Assembly (NCBI GenBank): GCA_020744225.1
Contig: JAGMWG010000029.1
Location: forward strand, 248,001-312,000
DNA: 64,000 bases
From: Paraphoma chrysanthemicola
Lineage: Eukaryota > Ascomycota > Dothideomycetes > Pleosporales > Phaeosphaeriaceae
Direction: 5' to 3'
A program made the position numbers and the translations under genes. Below the pieces are notes generated by a model, which was not told the origin of the DNA, ran no database searches, and saw only the letters and a program-made list of their open reading frames with translations. Position 1 is the stretch's first letter, and each line of letters begins with the position of its first letter. Shown piece after piece: positions 44,610 through 55,746 of the stretch.

Positions 44610-45011
44610 ATGAGCTCTTCCGTCTTCACCGCCCTCGAGTCACCTACCAAGATAGCGTGTCGCTATATTGACGCTTATAACGCGATCGATTTGGGTGGCG
44701 TTCGTGCGTTGCTCCATCCGATAAAGTTCCAATTTTCACACCATAATTGGGCCGCCTACGCTGCATCTGCGGAAGACTTCGTTTCTATGCTCGACCGGAT
44801 GGCAAAAGACACCTTCCCCAACCGACAATTTACGCACATCCATGCCATACATGCTGTTGACGACGTGGTACTGCTCGATACAAGCTGGAAGGCGACTCCG
44901 ATTGTTACTATCCCTGGCGGGTCCGAGGCTGGTGTCGAATTCTCGATGAATATCAAGTCGTTCATCGTAGTTGAGGAGGGCCTAATCACCGAAATTCGCG
45001 ATCATAACTGA
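44610..45011 (+). CDS. SnoaL/NTF2-like protein
   Basis: Single exon of 133 aa from ATG 44610. The pattern SPTKIACRYIDAYNAIDLGG followed by RALLHPIKFQFSHHN, a central helix and strands ending FSMNIKSFIVVEEGLITEIR is that of an NTF2-like cone fold (SnoaL-like). Members range from polyketide cyclases to hydratases and small-molecule binders. No signal peptide. Catalytic residues differ among families, so I cannot choose a reaction. It stands between a transposon relic and the methyltransferase cluster and might belong to the latter. Confidence 0.75.
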   Translation: MSSSVFTALESPTKIACRYIDAYNAIDLGGVRALLHPIKFQFSHHNWAAYAASAEDFVSMLDRMAKDTFPNRQFTHIHAIHAVDDVVLLDTSWKATPIVTIPGGSEAGVEFSMNIKSFIVVEEGLITEIRDHN

Positions 45012-45355
45012 GCGACAACGATAGACATCGTCGTCATTCAAAGTACACACCACAGACGAATGTGCACAGCTACTGACTTTGACCAATTCTTCTCGTCGCA
45101 CTATAATCAGACCTTGAATGACCAATCTGGCAGTTGTAGTTAGCATGCACTGATGTGAAATAATGGAAGGATTGCACTAGTCTAAATGCAGTCAAGCGGA
45201 GCACTCAGGACGAGAGCTGACTAGTACAGCCCCATCTTTGTACGTTTGAATTTTGTTCTTTGAATATGGGTATCTCATGAAAGTTTTGTAAATCTTCCGC
45301 CAAATGATGGCCGTGGAAGTGCAGAAGTAAAAGCCTCGGACAGCGCCGCTAAAGC
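45012..45355. other. Intergenic region between convergent genes
   Basis: About 340 bases separating the 3' ends of the NTF2-like gene and the methyltransferase. No feature seen. Confidence 0.4.
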
Positions 45356-46752
45356 TCAGAAAGGCTTCCGACCGTACACGACCGTTCCCGGCAGGTATGC
45401 GTGGGTGCGGGTGCTTTTCAGCTCGCGCCGCATCTGTGCGAGATGTAATTGCGCTCGCGCAACAGACCACTAGACATGGTTAGCCACATTCCACGACGGT
45501 GGCATCATACAAGAACTTACCCCGCCCACTTGCGTCAACAGCCGCAGCATAAACCCCTCCACTCCATCCATCAACCTCAGTTGATTCCATCGCCCGATGT
45601 TCTTCATCGTCTCCTCCTTTGGCCACCCGTTCATGGGCCATTTGTAGTCCACAACCTGCACATCCACAAAACCGGCGCCTCGCATCCGCTCCGCGCTTTC
45701 TTCCCAGATGGTAAAGCTCTTGCCAAACTTGTCGCCCATTTCAATCACCACCTTGCCCCACGTGTGGTAGAAATGGTCTGGCCCCATACTTTCGTCGTCA
45801 GCGATGGGCTGCACAGAGTGCTCGACAATCTCAACCCAGCCGCCCGGCTTGGTGTGCCTGTATGCCTGCTGAAAGAAAAAGTCCCAGTCGGGTATGCAGC
45901 CGAACAATTCGCGGATGTGAATGAAATCAAAGTGGTTGGGCGGAAAGGTCCATTCGAGCGAGACGTCGTCGATCTCGAAGTGGCAGTTGGGCGGGACCCA
46001 TTCGGGCTGGATGGGAGAGAGGTCGACGCCGGTTACGGTTGCGGAGGGGTACTGATCTGCCATGTCCTGCGAAGACGTCAGCATGGGTACTTGCTATACT
46101 CAGAGGGGGAATCAATTACAATGGCCCATATGCCTGTGCCTGTGCCGACATCGAGGACGGTCTGTGGAGCGTGTATCGGCGCGAGGTGAAGCTTCTGGTC
46201 AAGCGTCAAGAGGTACATGTGGTGCGCAAAGTCGAGAATCTCCTTGGCCAGCTCGTCGTTGGGGCCCCAGTAGGCGCCGTCGCGGTATGCGTGGTACTGG
46301 CGGCCATTTTCGATGCGGTGGTTGAGAATGGACGATGCAAGCGTGTCCGTCTCGTCCCCGAGCAGACTCCCGCTGTCGAAAGCCGAGTCGGACTCAAACT
46401 CGAACTCGTGGGTGTTGTCTTCGCCGGCTGTGGTCTCGTCGTGCGATGTGTGCGCTTCCGCGGGTGGCTGTGGTGGCTGGGACGACTCCACAGTATCGTC
46501 CTGCAGGGCAATGGCGCTGTCTTGGCCCTGGGCATACTGGGCATACATGCCGTGCTCGTCAAGCGGCTGCTTTGACGACGATGTCGACTCCATCATGTCA
46601 TTCGTAAAGTCTCCGCGACAGCAATGAGGGGAAGAGTCTGAGCCTGCCACAATACGAGACGGCCTGCTAGTGATTACATACTGCTGAGGCCCGTCCCGCC
46701 GGGAGGGTAACGTCGCCGATAGCCTTGCGGCCTTGATGCAGTCTTTGTCCAT
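45356..46752 (-). CDS. SAM-dependent methyltransferase (LaeA/TAM-like, secondary-metabolism type)
   Basis: Three exons: 46752-46120, 46066-45521, 45469-45356 (430 aa; introns of 53 and 51 nt). SAM motif I is VLDVGTGTGIWAI, followed across the intron by DMADQYPSATVTGVDLSPIQ, the hallmark of this fungal family; further motifs are FDFIHIRELFG and PGGWVEIVE. The short last exon supplies the expected end, THAYLPGTVVYGRKP. The N-terminal 120 residues are acidic and disordered. The start is uncertain: MMES at codon 53 (46596) is another good candidate. Homologues modify metabolites or act as regulators like LaeA. It is divergent from the FAD monooxygenase across about 390 bp, which suggests shared control. 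Confidence 0.85.
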
Positions 46753-47141
46753 AGGGGTGCCGTCGTCTCAGCATGCTGGCGCGCCTGCGCATATTAAGCG
46801 CGACAAAACTCCACATTGCGACGATCCGGTGGGCGTTCCGTGGCCATGCGTTTCGCGGAGATGGCGACATAGATTGCAACGACATGCATCTGCTCGCACG
46901 TGAGGGCCGCTGTATGGGTCTTGCCTAGGTGGAGGTGCAAGGGTAAGCGAGCGTGTGGGTTGCCGCTTTGGGCAAATGGCAGGCGCGGGCCAGCGTGGGG
47001 ACGATTGTATCTACCTTGCTCGCCTTGCTTTCGATTCCGCGGAACCGTGAAAAGCGCCTCTTCGTCCAGCGATCCTGCAGGACGATCCGTGTGAGTCGTG
47101 TGCTCGATCAGAACAAAGCCCGTGCAACACCACCGATAAGC
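46753..47141. promoter_or_regulatory. Shared divergent promoter, methyltransferase / FAD monooxygenase
   Basis: About 390 bases between the two start codons. It is GC-rich with no recognised operator. The short shared region makes co-expression likely. Confidence 0.5.
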
Positions 47142-48505
47142 ATGGCTGCATCAGCGCCCGGCGGCACAGCGCACCAGCAGTTGCCCACCCTGATTATCGG
47201 GTCCGGTACGTCAAATACCCATTCCCCACCCCGCGCTTCTGTCTTTCTGACTGGTCGACAGGCAGCACTGGCCTCGCTCTCGCCCGAGGACTCCGCAAGG
47301 TGAGTCGGACCATCACGTAGCATTACGGCGTGAACTTTGTGTAATCGGTGTGACTGCGGGCTGACCGGGATAAGGCTGGCATAAGCTGTGTCGTCTTCGA
47401 GAAGAATGCCTCACAGCACCGCGAGCGTGACTGGAACATGGGCTTGCATTGGGGTGCGCCCGTCCTCAAGAGCCTCATGCCCGATGAATCGTGGGACCGA
47501 ATTCAGACTGTGCAGGTCGACCCACATGTACCCACCAAAGAGCTGGACACGCTGAAGTGGCTCAAAGGGGACACTGGAGAGGTCATGGCCGCCTTCACCT
47601 TCGGCCCTTTCTATCGCTTACGTCGGAGCAAGCTGCGAGACTTGCTGTCGGAGGATCTCGATGTTCAGCACGACAAGCGCCTCGTCAATGTGTCGTATTC
47701 AGCAGATGGACGTGCAGTCACGGCACATTTTGCAGACGGCTCGAGTGCAGTCGGGAGCACGTTGGTGGGTGCGGATGGAGCTCGATCATCGACAAGACAG
47801 CTTCTGCTGGAGTTGGGGCTTGGTGCCATTGACCAATTACCCTATGCCGCCACCTTTGTACAACGCAAGTTCAGTAAAGAGCAGGCGCTGCATCTCCGGA
47901 GCTTCCACCCTTTGTTCCTCGCGAGTGCGAACCCTAGCAACAACTTTGCCTTCTTCGGTATGCAAGATGCGGCAGATCCAGACGATCCTTCATCATGGAC
48001 GTTTTTCTTCTACATATCATGGAGGAGCAGCCTGGCAGAGCAAGAAGCAACCAAAGACTGGACTGACGCTCAACGACTCGCACAGCAGAAAGAACTTGCG
48101 AAGAAGTTCTGCGATCCATGGAAGAGCGCATACGAGTGGACGCCGGATGACGCTCCTGTATGGTACATGGGCTTGACATCTTGGGATCCCGGCAGAGAGG
48201 GAAAGCGATGGGACAACCATGGCGGGCTCGTGACCTTAATTGGCGATGCATGTCACCCGATGACATACCAGCGCGGCCAGGGCCTCAACCACTCGGTGAC
48301 GGATGCTGGTAAGCTGAGGGACGCGCTTGTCGAAATCGCTGGCGGTGCAGATCGTGGAGCGACCATCGCCGCATTTGAAGACGAGATGATCAAGCGTGGC
48401 GGCACGGAGGTAAGAGACGGCATTGCAAACACGACGCTGCTGCATGACTGGGAAAAGGTGAAGCAGAGTCCGCTTTTCACGAAGGGATTGAACAAGAACA
48501 ATTAG
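47142..48505 (+). CDS. FAD-dependent monooxygenase
   Basis: Three exons: 47142-47205, 47262-47299 (only 38 nt) and 47375-48505; 410 aa. The tiny second exon completes the dinucleotide-binding motif, IIGSGSTGLALARGLRKAG. Further family signatures are the DG motif GADGARSSTRQLL (about residue 165) and the GD motif LIGDACHPMTYQRGQGLN (about 322). These group A flavoprotein monooxygenases insert oxygen into aromatic or polyketide substrates using NAD(P)H. No membrane helix is visible. With the divergent methyltransferase and the downstream alcohol dehydrogenase it may form a small tailoring set. Substrate unknown. Confidence 0.9.
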
Positions 48506-49063
48506 TGCAAACAATGTATGGGCATAGCTTTGATACCCCGGGCTGTGTTTACGTTTATCTTTTGCTGGCTAGCAATTGATTATGCGTCAATAGTTCGCCT
48601 TTGTTCGTGAGATAGACGCGAGTAGTTCCATGTCATCATTCGACATCACGGTGCTCGAGTATATACATCCAAGCCTGCTCCCAGGTTCTAGACACCGTCC
48701 AACCTCAACACTCCAAACACCTCGATCATTTTGGCCTTTCCAGTTTTCACCTTTACCCTCAGGCTGCGCAGCTCCCATATCTAACCTTCACAACCTGTCC
48801 TTCACGCACGACTTGGCCGCATGTGAGTGCGGACTTAAGAATATAATCACCGAGGACCCTGAAGCGGGGCGCCCCAAGATCTCAAAAGATGCCTCGGATA
48901 ACCTTGCCCACCGACATGACGTCGCCAACAACCCTCGGTCCTGGAGACTGAATCGCAACTACGAGCTGCAGGCCAGCTCTGACCTCTCTTTTCTTCGCTC
49001 ATTCCCTTCACCTCTTCCTCAATTGCTCTCCCGCAAGTCGCACCTCGACTCCATCCACTCACG
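48506..49063. other. Intergenic region, promoter of the alcohol dehydrogenase
   Basis: About 560 bases. A plus-strand frame at 48630-49067 is open across much of it but is Pro/Ser-rich without domain, overlaps the ADH start codon and looks like a C-rich 5' leader. Not called. Confidence 0.45.
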
Positions 49064-50155
49064 ATGACCTCCCCACAGCAGTTCCATGGCTGGCTCGGCC
49101 ACGACTCATCCGCCGCCAACGGCACCATGACTTGGTCCTCTTTCACGCCCAAACCTTTCGCGCCAACCGACATCGACATCAAGATCACGCACTGCGGCAT
49201 CTGCGGCTCCGACGTGCACACCCTCCGCTCCGGCTGGGGAAACACACACTACCCGTGCTGCGTGGGCCACGAAATCGTCGGCCACATCGTACAACTCGGC
49301 TCAGCGGTTACAAAGTTCAAACTGGGCGATCGAGTCGGCGTCGGCGCACAGGCATTGAGTTGCCAAAAGTCTTCATGCGAGGAATGCAGTCAAGGCAGAG
49401 AACAGCATTGCACGCGCATGGTCGGGACGTATAACGGCAAATACCCCGATGGGAACTTCAGTATGGGCGGATACGCAGATTACGTGCGTGTCAGCGCACA
49501 TTTCGCGCTCGCCATCCCCGCTGCTTTGAAAAGCGAACACGCCGCGCCGATGATGTGCGGCGGGATAACCGTCTACGCACCGTTGATCGCCAACGGTGCG
49601 GGGCCTGGCAAAAAGGTCGGCATCGTGGGTGTGGGCGGATTGGGGCATTTTGGCATCTTGTTCGCCGCCGCGCTGGGGTGTGAGAGTGTTGTTGCGATTT
49701 CGAGGCGCAGGAACAAGGAAAAAGACGCGCGGGCAATGGGCGCGACGGAGTATATCGCTACGAGTGAAGATGATAAGTGGGCGAGGAAGCATTCGAGGAG
49801 TTTGGATCTGATTATCAGCACGGTTAGTGCGCCGGACATGCCATTGGAATCATACCTTCGATTGCTACGCACGGGCGGATCGTTTATACAAGTTGGCGCG
49901 CCGGAAGATAAATTGCCCCCAATCGCGGCTTTCGCGCTGATTGGAAAGGGGTGTAAGATTGGAGGCAGTCAGATTGGCAGCCCAAAGGACATTGAGCAGA
50001 TGTTGGCGTTTGCGGCAGAGAAGGGTGTCACGCCGTGGGTGGAGAAGAGGAGGATGGGCGATGCGAACAGTGCGGTGGTACAGATGGAAGAGGGCAAGGC
50101 GAGGTATAGGTACGTGTTGGTGAATGGGGATGCGGACGAGAGGGCGAAGATTTAG
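49064..50155 (+). CDS. Zinc alcohol dehydrogenase, NADP-dependent (ADH6/cinnamyl-alcohol type)
   Basis: Single exon of 363 aa from ATG 49064. Catalytic zinc ligands are visible in CGICGSD (Cys about 45) and GHE (His about 69). The four structural-zinc cysteines are in CQKSSCEECSQGREQHC (about 102-118). The cofactor loop is GVGGLGHFG, followed by SRRRNKEKDA, whose arginines favour NADP. This is the Adh6/Adh7-like branch that reduces medium-chain and aromatic aldehydes. Length is normal. It follows the monooxygenase in the same direction and could serve a common pathway or be a general detoxifier. Confidence 0.92.
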   Translation: MTSPQQFHGWLGHDSSAANGTMTWSSFTPKPFAPTDIDIKITHCGICGSDVHTLRSGWGNTHYPCCVGHEIVGHIVQLGSAVTKFKLGDRVGVGAQALSCQKSSCEECSQGREQHCTRMVGTYNGKYPDGNFSMGGYADYVRVSAHFALAIPAALKSEHAAPMMCGGITVYAPLIANGAGPGKKVGIVGVGGLGHFGILFAAALGCESVVAISRRRNKEKDARAMGATEYIATSEDDKWARKHSRSLDLIISTVSAPDMPLESYLRLLRTGGSFIQVGAPEDKLPPIAAFALIGKGCKIGGSQIGSPKDIEQMLAFAAEKGVTPWVEKRRMGDANSAVVQMEEGKARYRYVLVNGDADERAKI

Positions 50156-50413
50156 GCAGAGGAGAGGAGACGATGGCACGGCTACTGAGATTAGATGACT
50201 CAGGGATGGAAAGAGAACGCTGGCAACATCACGAAGATGTCACGTCTTCATGGCCCGATTGTACCTTTATCGCATATAGTAATGTATCAAGTTCACGTAC
50301 ATATGATTATAATGAATCTTTGATTTCCGTTCAGTGAGATCATGCTAAATACATGATCTACTATAGAGCATCTGGTGAAACCGAATCAAGCCTTCGCGCG
50401 GTCGTCTACAAGC

Positions 50414-53400
50414 CTAGACTTCGAATACTTCCGGATACTCTCTCTTGTCCTTGACATGCACACCTAGTATCTGTAGCTCAGATCGCGGACAAGCATGGCC
50501 GCAATCGCATCTTAGCTTTGTGTCTTTGCAAGTCTCCTCGTTCTTGAACTTGCATAGACAGAACGCGTCGCACTCGCCTTTCTTCGCGCAATCGCGCTTA
50601 CAGTCTTCGACAATAGCCTTGCATCGGACTGCGGGCGCTAGGGGCGGAAAGCCGACACCAGTCTGGACGTCGGAGTCGTCATCTTGATCCGATGCAGACA
50701 TTGTCGCGTGAATGTCCGTATTTCCAGCGACACCATCATGGGTACTTGTTCGTTCGTCCAACTTGCACAACCCGAGCCCTTCGCACGAAGAGCTGGTACT
50801 GAGGCGGCATTGGCAGACACGTCCACAATCCTTAGACCACTTCTTCGCTGCACACGTCTTTTTACAATCGCCAATCGCGACCGTGCACCGGGACCAATTA
50901 TCGATGGGACCAGGCGGCATAACTGTGTCGATTGATTCCATGGAATCGTCGAGGAGATCTTGAAAATCCTGCTCCGTCAAGTCCTCGAGTTGGTGGACCT
51001 CGCGCTGTCGAAGGGCGAGTCGAGGGCATGCGTGGCCACAATCGCACTTGATGTTACACTCCTTGCAGTTCCGATTCGTGCGCTTGTGATGGCAATTACA
51101 CCAGTCATCGCATAGACCTGGAGCGGCGCACTTCTTCTTGCATGAATTGATGCTGTATTGGCATGTAAGGCAAGGGTTGTGAGGTGGTGGTGCTGCCGTG
51201 ACAGGATCTTCTGGAGCAGTCTCTACATCAACCTCGCTACTGCTGGAAGGCTGGCTGTCAATGTCGTCGATATTTTTAGTGCTGCGTTGCTGAAATGAGC
51301 CGCACGGGATGCTGCACTCTCGACAATTTGGATTATTCTTCTTGTGAAAGCACTCGCAACCACAACCGCCAGGAGTGCCGCCAGGAGTAGTGCATTTGTT
51401 GTTGCATGATTTGATCGCGGTGGCGCACACAACGCACGGGTTTGGTACTCCAGCGGCTGCAGCTGGAGACTCTGCACTGACGTCGAATTCATCAGAAGAC
51501 GTCAGGTCGACGTCGCGAGCCTTCTTCGCGGGACAGTTGCCAGGCGGCTGAACGCATTCTGTTGTAGTCTATTTAGTAACGTGTTTTACAAGCGAGGCGT
51601 CTATACAAGCGAGGCGTCCACCCCACCAACTTTGAGTAGCCTTCCAACTTTAATCAGTTATGCCTCAACCTCAACAAACTCTGTTACGCTTATCTAAAGC
51701 TAATATACAGCTTACTCTATTATCTCTTAATAAGCGTTAATTTAAGACTAAAAGAGCTGCTATCTAGACGTTTAATGTCTCTCGAACGACGCTGCGCGAC
51801 TAACGCGCTAGCAAGCCTGCCTAACGCGATTACTAGCCCAACTTAAAGAAGCTTACCTAGCTAGAGGAGGAGGTAATTGTTAGATATATACTTAACCTTA
51901 ATTAACGTGAATTCGCGCCTACGTACGCAGCTGTACGTGATATAGCTAATAAGCTACTAGCTGCGCGCTCTACTAGTTACGTTAGCGTCTACTAGGCGCG
52001 TAACTTTGTTAAGCGTATAGACAGTCTTACAACGCGTTTTAACTAGCTATACGATAGGCAGAGAGCTCTGTGTAAGAATCTTATTCTTATACAACGCTAG
52101 TTTAAGCTTATAGAGAAGATAAAGGCTAAGTACAGTATCTGTAATAAGAACGTCTATAACTTTAATAAGGCTAGCTTTATAATAAGTAAGATTATAACTT
52201 AGCTTATTGTAATAGAGTTAGAGAGAAGAAGTAGACTAAAGGCTGTTTAGCCTAGTAATCGCGAGTAGGTAACTGTAATTGCTGCAATTAATGCTGCTAG
52301 CTAGACTATTTTACTCTTTCTTATCTTTACTAGCTAGTATTATCTATCTACTTAGTATAAGAAGGATATTCTACACAACTAGGTAATTATAGTTAACAAT
52401 AATAGCTAGATAAATAACGACCTTAGAGTTGCGTAGTTAAAGCACTTTAACGCTTATATAAAGACTCGTGTTATAGGTGTATATTACCTACTTATTCTTA
52501 ATAGCTATAAGAGTTACTACTCTCTTAAATTTTAAGAGCTTTATAAGAAGAATAATATCTATACACTCTATATACTACCTTACTTATCTTACCTACTATA
52601 GTCTCTTAATATTAGCTACTTCTTACTACTAAAGCGCGCGTATAGCTGTAAGATTAAGGCTCTTATCTAATACTACATTAACTATATTATAAAGCTTAAG
52701 TTTCTGCTAGCTTTTAAGACAGTCTTTACACGCGCGTTTATAATAGCTAATATCTACTTAGTCTTTTAAGGCGTAGGCCTTATACCTCTCTAGCTAGAGG
52801 CTGTCTTATTAAAGCTAGATATACAGCTACGTATACTAATACCTACTACTCTGCTAGAGGCTGTCTAGCAGGCTCGTACGCTAAGTAACGCGCGTAAGCT
52901 TAAGACTTAATTAACGCTAATTCGCGAGCGCGTACACTAACATAAGAGCTTCTTACCTACGTTAATTATTAAGGCAATTAACTAGCTTAAGAAGAGCGCT
53001 AAAGTAATAATCCTGTTAGCTAAGCTAATGCGTAAGAGAATTACTAGCCTTAAGAAGGCTAATAAGGCAGCGTTAAAGTAAAAGCAGCGTAAGAAAAAGC
53101 GTGTACAGAAGCAGAGAGTCTTAACAAAGGGAGCTAGCAAGAATATACTCGCCTAACGTAAGGCTAATTAATAGATTGCTTGTAAAGAGCGTTAAGGTAG
53201 AGAGCAATTAGGCCTTAGCCGCCAGGCTCTTGCGCGCTGTAGCAGGTGCAGAGAGACTAGGCACAACGCACGTACGTGTAAAAAAGACTCTGTAGATACT
53301 ACTTGATCTATTGTATTAATAGCTATATACTGCTATATATCGTAGTTGAGTTGTACGCTCAAAGAGGCGCGCAAAGTTGGTGGGGTGGACGCCTCGCTTG

Positions 53401-53771
53401 TATGGACGCCTCGCTTGTAAAACACGTTATCTTAGAGTTTGCTACAGAAGATGAGTCTTACTACGAACACGGCAAAGCTGCGTGGGATCGCTAAAGAGGA
53501 CGCAGTTGCATTTCTGTTCGCAAAATGCGCCGCCACCGCAGTCGCGCACGCACTTCACCCATGGCGCATGGCATTTGACCTTGCACGGGTCGATAGCTCG
53601 CTCAGCAATGTCTGAGGACTCCCCAGTCTGAACCGTGTTGCCGGTCGTGCTGGCGACATCGACCTTGCGGATATTTTCGTTCGTGAGCGAGGCACTGCCG
53701 TATATGATAGAAGTCGCGTTGACGAGGGCCACGAGGCTAGCAGCCGCGAGAGACGCGGTCTTGAGCTTCAT
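50414..53771 (-). CDS. Secreted five-repeat cysteine-rich protein, split by a transposon in its intron
   Basis: Two exons: 53771-53462 and 51558-50414 (484 aa). A signal peptide (MKLKTASLAAASLVALVNA) starts exon 1. The donor GTAAGA at 53461 and the acceptor CAACAG ending at 51559 join the frames exactly in phase. Five related cysteine-rich units follow one another, e.g. CKVKCHAPWVKCVRDC, CVVCATAIKSCNNKC, CLTCQYSINSCKKKC, CTVAIGDCKKTC and CKAIVEDCKRDC, each followed by a second Cys cluster; two end in CDCGHACPR. I know no named domain for this pattern; disulfide-rich and extracellular is the safe reading. The intron was about 50 nt before a 1.85-kb transposon entered it, so correct splicing is doubtful. 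Confidence 0.75.
51579..51634 (+). repeat. Left terminal inverted repeat (56 bp)
   Basis: Matches the reverse complement of 53372-53427 at 55 of 56 positions; the single difference is T versus C. It contains two direct copies of ACAAGCGAGGCGTC. Confidence 0.95.
53372..53427 (-). repeat. Right terminal inverted repeat (56 bp)
   Basis: Reverse-complement partner of 51579-51634, with the same internal duplication. It ends at ...AACACGT and is followed by the TA duplication. Confidence 0.95.
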
Positions 53772-55100
53772 GTTTGGTTGAGGGAGTTGTAGATTCTGCG
53801 AAAGTCTGGACTTCTTGATAACGACAAGATCGAGCTGAGGGAAGAGTGCTTTCTATGGCGGTGGAGCAGTGTTTGGTGAGTACGATTAGGTGAGGGTGAG
53901 TGAGCGCGTATTTGGAGAAACTACATCGTTCAATAACTCGAGGTGAAAGAGCGCTGAGCAAACGATGCAATCGTGCGAGGCAAGAGCTACCATGTTGAAA
54001 CTGAGCGCACAGTCACCGCCTGCCTATTGCCATTTACCAAAGGACCTCGAGAGGCAGCGAGCGTGGAGTACACGTCATCTTTGAGCAGATTCTCTCTTGA
54101 GCATGTCATTTCCGTGTACTCTACCTCTCCTTTAAACTTGAGGATGTGCCTATCATGGTCGTGCCAGGTGCACACGCAGGTGGAATTCATCGACTGTCCG
54201 CCAAAGGTGTGCTGGATCGCGGACGCGACGAGTGGAGTATACACGAGCACGTTCTCCGCATAGCCACGCGATAAAGCAGGTGTTAGTGAAGCTTTTGACG
54301 TTGTAATGAATGCATGCTGGGGAGAAAGAACATCGCCAAAGAATGGAGCAGTAGAGATGTTCGACGCCCAACAGGACAAGCACAAAGTTCGCCTTGCGCA
54401 GCCTTGTTTGACAAACACATGACTGGAAGCGCCGCACGTACAAAGTAGGTTCATCCAATAATATCACTATCGCGCAAGATCGACAAGCTACAGAAACCGC
54501 AGCATAGTGCGAGGTACTGCTCCGCCTTGCCGGCTATTTAGTTCGTGTAACGCTAGTAGCCAATCAGATTGCTAGACAGCAGCGAATTCTTCCCAATACG
54601 ATAGTACCAACAATAAGGCGTACCGTTTTCGATCTTCATACAGCAAAGATGTTCAGCGCCACTTGGTGCTACACAAAGCACAGCCATCGTTATGTCATTG
54701 TCGTTGGCACGTCCAGGATCAAGTCGTAAGGCACATATCTTAAGGCTTGCACCTCATCCCAAGCGGCTTCTTCTTACTGCCACCCAATCCCAAGAAACTC
54801 TTATTCGCCACGCAATTGTTGTCCATCTATTGAGTGTGCATCTTTATACCACCAATGTCTTCAGCTACCGCTGGCACACTCAGCTCAATACAGCCCACCT
54901 CTTCGCGACCTTCAATCATTGCCGCGGAGAGCTCGTTACGACAAACCTCTGCGCGAGCGACAATCTCATCTCGTCGATTAATAACAAGTAAGATGCCATA
55001 TCGTGCCGGAGAATCAGAGAATCTGGAAGCGAGCTAACATGATGGAGCTACCCGAAGCATAGCCACGTCGCTATCATTCCCGTTTCCCAGTAGCAACAAC
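53772..55100. other. Long intergenic region
   Basis: About 1.3 kb upstream of the cysteine-rich gene. Frames at 53987-54454 (minus), 54692-54991 and 54834-55037 (plus) are open but without domains. The last two may include the missing first exon of the membrane-protein fragment at 55101: a Ser/Thr-rich frame begins at 54855, yet its GTAAG donor near 54989 is in the wrong phase for the downstream exon. Confidence 0.4.
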
Positions 55101-55505
55101 ATGCCTACTAGCGGCGACGACATTCGATCACAATACAACAAAGCGGCCACTGGCATCAAAACCGGCGCCATTGTCGGCGGCGTGCTAGGCGGTGTAGCCA
55201 TTATCGCATTCGTCGTCATCGTGATCTTCATCGTGCGGAGATCGAATCGCAGGACGGCAGAGAAATTAAAGATGCAGCAAAACAATGCACAGTACATGCA
55301 GCAACGACAACAATACACGTACGGTGCGCCACCATCAGCGCCAGCCCCACAATATATGCCGGAGATGCAGCACCCAAAAGATGTTCCGCCATCGTTCAGA
55401 GCGCAAGAGGTGCCTGGAGGTGTAAACCAAGTGCATGAGATGCAGGCGAGCACGGGCGCACCGAAGGAGTTGCCAGCGGGAGATGGAGGCGCGAGGGGAC
55501 CATGA
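55101..55505 (+). CDS. Single-pass membrane protein, 5' end uncertain
   Basis: Open frame of 134 codons. It has a clear membrane helix, GAIVGGVLGGVAIIAFVVIV, followed by a basic stop-transfer (RRSNRR) and a Gln/Pro-rich cytosolic tail (MQQRQQYTYGAPPSAPAPQ). This is the C-terminal half of the common fungal layout of a Ser/Thr-rich ectodomain plus helix plus tail. Only about 20 residues precede the helix here, so a 5' exon is likely; an acceptor (TTTCCCAG, ending about 55090) is visible just upstream. I could not find an exon that joins in phase without doubt. Confidence 0.55.
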   Translation: MPTSGDDIRSQYNKAATGIKTGAIVGGVLGGVAIIAFVVIVIFIVRRSNRRTAEKLKMQQNNAQYMQQRQQYTYGAPPSAPAPQYMPEMQHPKDVPPSFRAQEVPGGVNQVHEMQASTGAPKELPAGDGGARGP

Positions 55506-55746
55506 GAGGTTCCGACAAGAAGCAATGTATGAGGATCATGAGTGTAAAGAGTGGTGTGAATAGGTCCGAATTGAGGTGTCCGGCTGTAATACCGGAGCGC
55601 GCATTCGTCGAAAGTCGAGAGCCATTTGACGAGGTCTGTAATTTCGCATTACTGTATAGATTCAATTAGCGACACGTCCATGTAAATATCGCGTCCTTGT
55701 TGGTTTCAAAAATACCTCGTACCTTGATCATCCTCGTTACCCACGC

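Larger units (their letters stand above)
51579..53427 (+). mobile_element. Fot1/pogo-family DNA transposon, complete but RIP-inactivated
   Basis: An element of 1,849 bp is flanked by TA duplications (51577-51578, 53428-53429). It has 56-bp inverted ends (see separate entries). The plus-strand interior decodes, through many stops, to a pogo-type transposase: FNVSRTTLRD, APTYAAVRD, TTRFN..YDRQRALC, YNFNKASF, LILNSYKSYYS and a final CCHC-like knuckle, RCSRCRETRHNARTC. YNFNKASF for YNFDEAGF and LILNSYKS for LILDGHES are all G-to-A or C-to-T changes and remove the catalytic acids. The interior is TpA-rich and CpA-poor, the mark of RIP. It sits in the intron of the cysteine-rich gene. Confidence 0.92.

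Noticed and set aside
48630..49067. Plus-strand 145-codon frame ending in the ADH start codon
   Set aside because: Overlaps a clear gene start, Pro/Ser-rich, no domain; better explained as a C-rich leader.
54855..55000. Ser/Thr-rich frame as first exon of the membrane protein at 55101
   Set aside because: The visible GTAAG donor gives the wrong phase and leads to a stop, so the join is not supported.
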